Below, one piece after another: positions 58,084 through 64,000 of a stretch of DNA of 64,000 nt. The DNA is from an uncultured Gammaproteobacteria bacterium (GTDB taxonomy: Bacteria; Pseudomonadota; Gammaproteobacteria; Arenicellales; Poriferihabitantaceae). Each line of letters begins with the position of its first letter. The stretch's first letter is position 1. The position numbers and the translations under genes are program-made. The stretch spans positions 1-64,000 of the forward strand of contig CALKKV010000050.1 in assembly GCA_937992195.1 (NCBI GenBank), in the 5' to 3' direction. Below the pieces are notes generated by a model. The model had not been told where the DNA came from and did no database searches. It saw nothing but the letters and a program-made list of their open reading frames with translations.

Positions 58084-58851
58084 ATGGATTGCCTGACATT
58101 TCGACATACAGTACTTGCTAACCCAAATGAGCTGTCCTCCCTCATCGCGAGGCATGCCGAGGTGTGTCAATCTTGTGCACGTTATTTGCGGTCATTAGTT
58201 TCGACAGATCAGCAGGTAAATCGGTTACTTGCGGTGGAAGTGCCAGCTGGGTTCTCAAACCGATTAAAAAGTGTCATCAAGGAAGAACCTGAAATAGCCC
58301 AACCACCAAAGCTTAAAAATGGGACTAACTTTAGCGCTGGAAGCCCTTTAGCAAACGCAAACCGTCGCAAGCTTGGTCGCTATGCGATCGCTGCAAGCGT
58401 TTTGGCAGTAGTGACATCGGTTGGTTTTGTACAAGGTAAAGCCTATCTCAACGATAAAGTGGCCGCCAGCTTTCGAACCGCAGCTTCAAACTACATCAGC
58501 TCTCAGCCCGAACTTCTTGAACGGACCATTCTCGTGCAAGATGATCGAGTAGATCGACTCGTCTCTGCTTTTGGCGGTGAACTTGTTGGGGACTTAGACG
58601 GCGTTGTTTTTGCTGAGCCCTGTCTTCTTGTTCCCGTTTCAGCTGCTCATCTGATTATTGGTACCGACGATGGTCCCGTCACGGTGATGTACGCCCCGGA
58701 AGCACAAGTGCGGAACGAGCAGTATTATGAAATGAACGACTATCAGATTCTCCATTATCCAGCGAGTACAGGAAGCATCGCGCTATTTGGAGAAAGCAAA
58801 CAAGCGTTAGAAAAGACAAGATCAACGCTATTGGCTTCGATAAACTGGTAA
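58084..58851 (+). CDS. DUF3379 transmembrane anti-sigma factor
   Basis: A 255-residue single-pass protein. The N-terminal cytosolic domain has His24, Cys28 and Cys31 (HAEVCQSC), the zinc-binding anti-sigma pattern; a transmembrane helix covers about residues 100-117 (AIAASVLAVVTSVGFV); the periplasmic domain ends with LFGESKQALEKTRSTLLASINW. It matches DUF3379, usually beside ECF sigma genes. It probably holds the upstream sigma factor inactive until an envelope or redox signal. ATG start. Confidence 0.82.
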   Translation: MDCLTFRHTVLANPNELSSLIARHAEVCQSCARYLRSLVSTDQQVNRLLAVEVPAGFSNRLKSVIKEEPEIAQPPKLKNGTNFSAGSPLANANRRKLGRYAIAASVLAVVTSVGFVQGKAYLNDKVAASFRTAASNYISSQPELLERTILVQDDRVDRLVSAFGGELVGDLDGVVFAEPCLLVPVSAAHLIIGTDDGPVTVMYAPEAQVRNEQYYEMNDYQILHYPASTGSIALFGESKQALEKTRSTLLASINW

Positions 58852-58945
58852 TGATCTATCTAACCATTTCTTAGAAATTTGTGTGAAATTCTTCGGAAAC
58901 ACCTCAGCCGCGACTCCGTGGTTATCCGCCTAAGTTTAAACCCTC

Positions 58946-59608
58946 CTATTGCGCAGCTCGATATTCCTCTGGAATATAAAAAAGATGATCATCGTCTGCG
59001 CGCGTGATGTGGCATTCGATACAATAGTTCACCTTGCCGCTGTTTTCGCCATTGGTTTCGCCAGTAATCTCTCCGGTAGGCTGAATTTGCGTAAATTTCC
59101 AATCGCCACTTAGTGGGTTAAATCCTTTTGCCATCTTCTCCATCACAAACAACGGACCTAATATAATTTGGCGATTCTGCTCTACGCTAAATGAATCCTT
59201 AAACAAGATCGCGCCCTCGGGCAATGGCTTATCCTTTTTCGAGCTACCATAATCATCGGCCAGAGTATTCGCGTAATTATTTAGATAGTGATTACCATGA
59301 GACGAAGACAAATAGGGTGCAGTATTAAATTTCCGCATTGATTGATAGTCTTGGATAACACTCAGACCTGAAGAAGTATATCCACCAGCAAGCGCCCCCG
59401 CAAAAAGACGATATAGCCGTTCCGCTTCTTCGCGAGATAACTTTTGGGTATTCTTAATTCGCGTATGACGCCGTGGATTATCTGGATCGCCGCTGATTTT
59501 ACTTGCAGAGATTTCGGAAGATTGCGCAAAAGCAAACGAAGTTACGCCGAGAACTGTAACGCTAAACGCGACTAGCGCAGGGAAAATTGCTTGTCCAAAT
59601 CTATGCAT
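58946..59608 (-). CDS. Cytochrome P460 family c-type heme protein
   Basis: A 220-residue secreted protein with a signal peptide (to about AFAQS, residue 29-30). The P460 core is GAILFKDSFSVEQNRQIILGPLFVMEKMAKGFNPLSGDWKF with the C-terminal heme site CIECH (Cys196, Cys199, His200). Known P460s oxidise hydroxylamine and nitric oxide, but many homologues are uncharacterised; the Lys cross-link cannot be judged by eye. It is convergent with the anti-sigma gene and divergent from a small unknown gene. Confidence 0.82.
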   Translation of the reverse strand: MHRFGQAIFPALVAFSVTVLGVTSFAFAQSSEISASKISGDPDNPRRHTRIKNTQKLSREEAERLYRLFAGALAGGYTSSGLSVIQDYQSMRKFNTAPYLSSSHGNHYLNNYANTLADDYGSSKKDKPLPEGAILFKDSFSVEQNRQIILGPLFVMEKMAKGFNPLSGDWKFTQIQPTGEITGETNGENSGKVNYCIECHITRADDDHLFYIPEEYRAAQ

Positions 59609-59865
59609 GGTCCATATTTCGATAATATCGGGAAAGCTGCATAACTAAGTTAAAGTCTATAGCTGCATCATTTTAAGGACCCTCTGAAGCAAACTTAGTT
59701 CACCAATACACTACAAATAGCAGAGTTTTAGGCAAAATCCGTGCGACTAATTACCGACCCGGACAGCTAAAAGCTTCTACACGAGTACACAAAAACCAGT
59801 AAGGTTTGTCTCTCCACCCAACACCCCTTAGAATTCCAAGGTATCGACATCTCAGGGTATCAATC

Positions 59866-60150
59866 ATGGCAAGCAGTCCACTATTAGCCGATCTCGGTAG
59901 AGCGCTAGATCTATTGCAGCAAATCGACGAGAGTAAACTGGATTTTGCCCCGGACCCGACGGTATCTGCCGACATCCAATCAATAACCAATCTCGAGCAA
60001 TATCCTGTGGATTCTCACAGAGCAAATCTTAAAGCGAGAATCGAAGCGGTCATTCAGGCAGGCGACAAACTGAATTCACGCGAGCCGTCTGAGTATGTGT
60101 CCAAGCTCATTGTGGCAGGCGTCAGACATTCGCCGCCAAGCGACGACTAG
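59866..60150 (+). CDS. Small conserved protein of unknown function
   Basis: A 94-residue cytosolic protein (ATG 59866, MASSPLLADLG), acidic, mainly helical by composition, no recognisable motif. A longer frame from 59806 adds a basic stretch unlikely to be translated. CAGGG lies upstream. It is transcribed alone, opposite to the P460 gene, and converges on the M48 protease. It reads as a real gene by codon usage but I do not know a family. Confidence 0.5.
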   Translation: MASSPLLADLGRALDLLQQIDESKLDFAPDPTVSADIQSITNLEQYPVDSHRANLKARIEAVIQAGDKLNSREPSEYVSKLIVAGVRHSPPSDD

Positions 60151-60204
60151 GCAATCTCACCAAAGGAATCAAGCACACCTGCCAAGAAATAGTCGTGCGC
60201 AGGA

Positions 60205-61062
60205 TTACTTGTGTTCAAGTAAAACTTGAGGCATCGGCAGACTTTCACCATTCATCCGCCAGCCTTTTTTTTCGGCCTGATCGTTGAGCGCTGCTAACCG
60301 ATCTAGAGATTGCGGATGAGTACGTAACACTTCTGGTTCTGAAAATCTGGTCTGTTCCAGTTCGGAAAAGGTGTCGAATAATTCAATCGCACCATTGCCA
60401 TGACCATAAACGTTAACCAAGGCTCTCAACGCGGTTTCATCAGCAGCGCGTTCCTGTGTTCGAGAAAACGAAAGCGCGGTAAGTAAACCAATCTCACCTA
60501 ACACCCTATCTCCGGCACTACTGCCGGACATACCAAAAATCGCGGCGAATGAAATGCCAATGGTCACACCACGCCCCAGCGCCCTGATGGGATGCCGGTG
60601 TTTGATATGGGCAATTTCATGGGCGATCACCATAGCCAGAGCATCTTCACTCGGCAAGGCTTCAATCAACCCACGAAATATCACGATGTTACCGCCGAGG
60701 GTTGCAAACGCATTGACGACATCTGAATCGCTATAGTGAACGGTGATATGCATGCCTTCCGGAAGATTCTGCTCAACCGACAATCTGTCTGCTATCCCCT
60801 GCAGTCGTTCTGCTATCCTCGCTTCGTTTGATGAATCACCCGATTCAACATCAGGAAAGTGATCCGCGAGCTGGGTTTCATATTCAAACGGAATTTTCTG
60901 CGCCAACCAACCGGCGCTTAAACTCAATGCGCCGATCACAAGCGCCGCGAACACCGTAATGCCAATCAGCAACCAAAAGAATTCTTTTAAAGGATGTTCA
61001 TCACTTGCGTTGATCCCCTCAGGAATCTCAGGGTTGGATAAATCTGGTTTTTTCTTTTCCAA
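60205..61062 (-). CDS. M48-family membrane metalloprotease
   Basis: A 285-residue protease with one N-terminal membrane helix (residues 28-52) and a periplasm-facing or cytosolic peptidase domain. The zinc motif is HEIAH (148-152) and the third ligand Glu204 is in FSRTQERAADETAL. FRGLIEALPSEDALAMVIAHE and TLGGNIVIF are typical of BepA/YcaL-like M48 peptidases. TTG start at 61062 is forced by the frame. Last gene of an operon with two YbjQ-family proteins. Confidence 0.85.
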   Translation of the reverse strand: MEKKKPDLSNPEIPEGINASDEHPLKEFFWLLIGITVFAALVIGALSLSAGWLAQKIPFEYETQLADHFPDVESGDSSNEARIAERLQGIADRLSVEQNLPEGMHITVHYSDSDVVNAFATLGGNIVIFRGLIEALPSEDALAMVIAHEIAHIKHRHPIRALGRGVTIGISFAAIFGMSGSSAGDRVLGEIGLLTALSFSRTQERAADETALRALVNVYGHGNGAIELFDTFSELEQTRFSEPEVLRTHPQSLDRLAALNDQAEKKGWRMNGESLPMPQVLLEHK

Positions 61063-61074
61063 GAACCCAGCGAT

Positions 61075-61539
61075 TTAAGCGTGTTTTAACGCGGTACCAT
61101 AAGCACAGACCTCAATCGATCCAATGCTATTTCGGCGACCTTTGGAGATAGATGAGGTTTCGACCTTTACATTGATAACAGAATCCGCATGCAACAAAAG
61201 CGCCTGCTCCTTCATCCGCAGAACTGCTTCACGGCGACCTCGATCTACCAGCGTCTCATAAGACCGCAAACGCCCGCCAACAAGCATGCGCAAACCAGCA
61301 ACAAACTTTTTAAAGTAATCAATCGACACCACCACACTACCGGTCACCAAACGACTATCGGTTACGGTAAGCCCTTCGGGAGGTGTCTTTAAACTAAATA
61401 CCAGCAGTTCCTGGTATTTCTTCTCGCGCTTGAAAATAGATTTGTAATGCCGTTTTTCAGCTAGTCGTCCAAACCCATAACCAACAATCAATAAGCACAG
61501 CGCAAAGAAAATCTCAAAATATTGCAGCATCCATTCCAT
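61075..61539 (-). CDS. YbjQ-family protein with N-terminal membrane helix
   Basis: A 154-residue protein. Residues about 4-24 form a membrane helix (YFEIFFALCLLIVGYGFG), then a YbjQ/UPF0145 domain with GSVVVSIDYFKKFVAGLRMLVGGRLRSYETLVDRGRREAVLRMKEQA and AYGTALK. It appears to be a membrane-anchored duplicate of the next gene upstream. AGGA lies 9 bases before the ATG, and the gene starts 3 bases after the neighbour's stop. Confidence 0.8.
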   Translation of the reverse strand: MEWMLQYFEIFFALCLLIVGYGFGRLAEKRHYKSIFKREKKYQELLVFSLKTPPEGLTVTDSRLVTGSVVVSIDYFKKFVAGLRMLVGGRLRSYETLVDRGRREAVLRMKEQALLLHADSVINVKVETSSISKGRRNSIGSIEVCAYGTALKHA

Positions 61540-61542
61540 CTG

Positions 61543-61860
61543 CTAATCCTCCAGCTCTACCGCTGTGCCATATGCAAATAATTCAGAAGCCCCCGACGCA
61601 ACCGATGAAGTGGCATAGCGAATATTCAATACAGCATTTGCGCCAATGGCATTTGCCTGCTCTACCATTCTGCCGGTTGCCTCTTCCCGCGCATCCTGAA
61701 GCAATTCGGTATAACCTTTGAGTTCGCCTCCAACTAAATTTTTCAATCCCGCCATAATGTCGCGACCGGCATGCTTAGCGCGCACGGTGCTACCTTGTAC
61801 TAAACCAAGATGGCGTACGATTTTTTTATGCGGAACCACTTCCAGATTGCTTAACAGCAT
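61543..61860 (-). CDS. YbjQ/UPF0145 family protein
   Basis: A 105-residue cytosolic YbjQ-family protein: LSNLEVVPHKKIVRHLGLVQGSTVRAKHAGRDIMAGLKNLVGGELKGYTELLQDAREEATGRM, then NIRYATSS and LFAYGTAV, all as in E. coli YbjQ, thought to form pentamers and of unknown function. ATG 61860 is chosen because AAGGAGAG lies upstream; a longer frame from 61896 has none. First gene of a three-gene unit with the membrane paralogue and an M48 protease. Confidence 0.87.
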   Translation of the reverse strand: MLLSNLEVVPHKKIVRHLGLVQGSTVRAKHAGRDIMAGLKNLVGGELKGYTELLQDAREEATGRMVEQANAIGANAVLNIRYATSSVASGASELFAYGTAVELED

Positions 61861-61956
61861 AACCACTCTCCTTATCAAAATTTTATAAAAAGCCATTCAA
61901 CTATGGCGATAATATCGAACCCAAAAAACAGATGCGCCCTCTACCTTTACTTAAGT

Positions 61957-62847
61957 CTACCCCGACTCATCCGTCACGTTTGTAGTGAGTAAATATATTC
62001 CAGAACCCACGATCAATGCCATCCCGGAAAACACAAAGACCGTGGGCAGTTGATTCCAAATAGCGTAACCCCAAAACCCTGCGACCAAAATTCCGGTATA
62101 GGAAAACGGCGCGATAAAAGACAGCTCACCAATTCGCACCGCTTTAATCTGCAATAAAAACCCCATTCCAAGCAGCACAGCGCTCAACCCGAGCCAACTC
62201 GCGCGGGCAACGGTTATCGTACGTAAATCGGTCAATGTCATAAAAAACCCGGCCACGGTAACCACTAATAAGGTAATCAACAATACATAAATCGAATCCA
62301 GCTGTTGATCGATCTTTCGGGTCACCAAATCTCGCAGAGAAACAAACACTGCAGCACACAGAGGTAATAGCATTGCCAAAGAAAATGAATCGCCAAAAGG
62401 ATTGGTTACCAACAGCACGCCACCAAACCCAACGGTCACCGCAATCCAACGGCCCACGCTCACATGCTCTTTAAGAAACCATGCTGCGGCAATGGTTAAC
62501 AAGATCGGGGTAATCCAAACTAGGGTCGAAGCGGTGGCAATTGGCAGCAAAGTGAGAGAAGTGATAAAGCAAATCGTTGCGCAACATTCGCAACTCGCCC
62601 GTGCCCAATTCCACTTGTTCAACATCTGGTTAGGCCACAGCGGCCGTCCGCTTGCCTTGATATAAATCGAAAACAAAATTACCGCGAAGAAGCCGCGCAC
62701 AAACAGCATTTGACCCACAGACATCTCTTCACCCGACAGCTTCATAATGGCGTCGTTTGAAGAGATCAAAGTCATCCCAACGATCACCAGAATCGCCGCA
62801 AGTCTGTTTTGCGATTTTCTACTGGAAGTAAGAGAGCTGGAGGACAT
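61957..62847 (-). CDS. DMT/EamA-superfamily transporter
   Basis: A 296-residue inner-membrane protein with ten hydrophobic helices and two EamA repeats: VIVGMTLISSNDAIMKLSGEEMSVGQMLFVRGFFAVILF opens the first, RASCECCATICFITSLTLLPIATAST follows, and the second repeat ends FIAPFSYTGILVAGFWGYAIWNQLPTVFVFSGMALIVGSGIYL. ATG 62847 is preferred over a 26-residue longer frame. Substrate unknown; relatives export amino acids or metabolites. Divergent from recQ. Confidence 0.83.
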   Translation of the reverse strand: MSSSSLTSSRKSQNRLAAILVIVGMTLISSNDAIMKLSGEEMSVGQMLFVRGFFAVILFSIYIKASGRPLWPNQMLNKWNWARASCECCATICFITSLTLLPIATASTLVWITPILLTIAAAWFLKEHVSVGRWIAVTVGFGGVLLVTNPFGDSFSLAMLLPLCAAVFVSLRDLVTRKIDQQLDSIYVLLITLLVVTVAGFFMTLTDLRTITVARASWLGLSAVLLGMGFLLQIKAVRIGELSFIAPFSYTGILVAGFWGYAIWNQLPTVFVFSGMALIVGSGIYLLTTNVTDESG

Positions 62848-62964
62848 AAACCGGGGACAGATTGAAAAATAGAAGATGAAGTCGAGACACGGCTCGACTA
62901 TGATTGGGCACCGCGAGATTGCCACGCCCGCGCTTTAACAACAACACCCAGGAACACCCAGAAA

Positions 62965-64000
62965 GTGTCAATAAACGCCGCCCTCGAGCAGCTTAAAAAC
63001 GTATTTGGTTATGCCGAGTTTCGCCATGCACAGCAGGAAATTGTTGATACATTAATCGGCGGCGAAGACTGTCTGGTGTTAATGCCAACGGGTGGCGGAA
63101 AGTCATTGTGCTATCAGATTCCTGCGCTTGTCAGAGACGGCACTGCCATTGTGGTATCACCACTGATCGCATTGATGCAAGATCAGGTGGAAGCGCTTCA
63201 GCAGCTGGGAGTCGACGTCGGCTTTTTAAACTCCACACAGGATCACGAACAACGATGGCAGATAACCAATCAATTAACCGGTGGCGAGCTAAAGCTGCTA
63301 TATCTGTCCCCAGAGCGGTTGCTAATGCCAGACACCTTGGAGCTGTTAAGTCAGGTCAACATTAGTCTGTTTGCCATTGATGAAGCCCATTGTGTCTCGC
63401 AATGGGGGCATGACTTTCGCAAGGAATATCAGCAATTAGACTGCCTGCCGGAGATCTTTCCAAACGTTCCGCGGGTAGCGCTAACCGCCACCGCAGACCA
63501 ACGGGTACGCAAAGAAATCAGCACTCAGCTTCAGCTGGAAAATGCCAAACATTTTGTCCATAGCTTTGATCGACCCAATATTACTTATCATGTTGTCGAC
63601 GCCAACGATGCTCGTAAGCAGCTTTGGCAATTTTTATCGACCCAGCATCCCGAAGACGCCGGTATCGTTTATTGCCTGTCGCGGAACCGTACCGAACAAA
63701 TTGCCGACTTTCTGAATGATAAGGGGCGCACCGCTCTTGTCTACCATGCAGGAATGAGCGATGAAATGCGCAATGCCAATCAGCGGCGCTTTTTGCTTGA
63801 AGACGGCATCGTTATGGTCGCGACCATTGCCTTTGGAATGGGAATTGATAAACCCGATGTACGCTTTGTTGCCCATATGAACCTACCGAAGAATCTCGAA
63901 GCGTATTATCAAGAAACCGGCCGCGCCGGTCGCGATGGATTACCGGCAACAGCGTGGATGGCATACAGTCTAAAAGATGTGATGACCCTGAACAGCTTTG
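62965..64000 (+). CDS. recQ: ATP-dependent DNA helicase RecQ, N-terminal part
   Basis: The first 345 codons of RecQ, running off the window end. GTG start. Motif 0 and Walker A: FGYAEFRHAQQEIVDTLIGG and PTGGGKS (41-47); Walker B/DEAH in FAIDEAHCVSQWGHDF (Asp139 onward); motif V/VI with AFGMGIDKPDVRFVAH and QETGRAGRDGLPA near residue 318. These give a complete helicase core; the RQC and HRDC domains would lie beyond. The gene is divergent from a DMT transporter gene. Confidence 0.95.
   Translation, partial: MSINAALEQLKNVFGYAEFRHAQQEIVDTLIGGEDCLVLMPTGGGKSLCYQIPALVRDGTAIVVSPLIALMQDQVEALQQLGVDVGFLNSTQDHEQRWQITNQLTGGELKLLYLSPERLLMPDTLELLSQVNISLFAIDEAHCVSQWGHDFRKEYQQLDCLPEIFPNVPRVALTATADQRVRKEISTQLQLENAKHFVHSFDRPNITYHVVDANDARKQLWQFLSTQHPEDAGIVYCLSRNRTEQIADFLNDKGRTALVYHAGMSDEMRNANQRRFLLEDGIVMVATIAFGMGIDKPDVRFVAHMNLPKNLEAYYQETGRAGRDGLPATAWMAYSLKDVMTLNSF

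Overview
The window is a chromosomal segment from a gammaproteobacterium, most likely a marine or otherwise aquatic heterotroph. The argument rests on gene order. The minus-strand run ftsK-lolA-rarA-crcB-serS followed by dapB-carA-carB-greA is the arrangement seen in Pseudomonas-like Gammaproteobacteria. The accessory content (taurine/sulfoacetaldehyde and D-glutamate catabolism, a general L-amino-acid ABC importer, polyamine oxidation and a DcaP-type porin) fits an organism living on small nitrogenous and organosulfur compounds. No rRNA or tRNA gene, prophage or CRISPR array was recognised. GTG and TTG starts appear common.

Layout. 1-3.8 kb: end of an MFS transporter, then a four-gene tungstate operon (tupB-tupC-tupA and a ModE-type regulator). 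3.9-8.0 kb: an SHMT-like PLP enzyme, then a VOC protein and a three-gene set of old-yellow-enzyme reductase, VOC protein and ElaA-type acetyltransferase. 8.2-10.3 kb: an SLC13 carrier with a small membrane protein. 10.5-24.5 kb: the housekeeping block greA, carBA, dapB, an SDR, serS, crcB, rarA, lolA, ftsK and rluC; carA has a recognisable promoter followed by an intrinsic terminator in its leader. 24.5-31.3 kb: a polyamine catabolism island (puuB, puuA, spuC) with a SpeE-like protein and two uncharacterised proteins. 31.5-37 kb: gcvT-gcvH-gcvP-lipA, which joins glycine cleavage to the enzyme that lipoylates GcvH. 37.4-41.6 kb: aapJQMP.

41.8-51.5 kb: a small unknown gene, an acyl-CoA ligase, then ald and xsc, and a tight run pta-dgcA-dgcN-aminotransferase. 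Together these turn sulfoacetaldehyde (from taurine) into acetyl-CoA plus sulfite, and D-glutamate into L-glutamate through N-acylated intermediates. The acetyl-CoA made by Pta could be the acyl donor for DgcN; that link is an inference. A 224-bp MITE-like element with near-perfect terminal inverted repeats follows and ends exactly on the stop codon of a convergent DMT transporter.

52.9-64 kb: a secreted zinc-protease-like protein, a TPR-sulfotransferase with a 12-bp perfect hairpin at its 5' end, a DcaP-type porin, a small lipoprotein, an ECF sigma factor with a DUF3379 anti-sigma factor, a cytochrome P460, an M48 protease with two YbjQ-family proteins, a second DMT transporter and the first part of recQ. 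I see no wholly new defence or mobile system. The best leads are the pta-dgcAN-aminotransferase operon, the MITE, the carAB leader, the xsc operator and the TPR-sulfotransferase hairpin.
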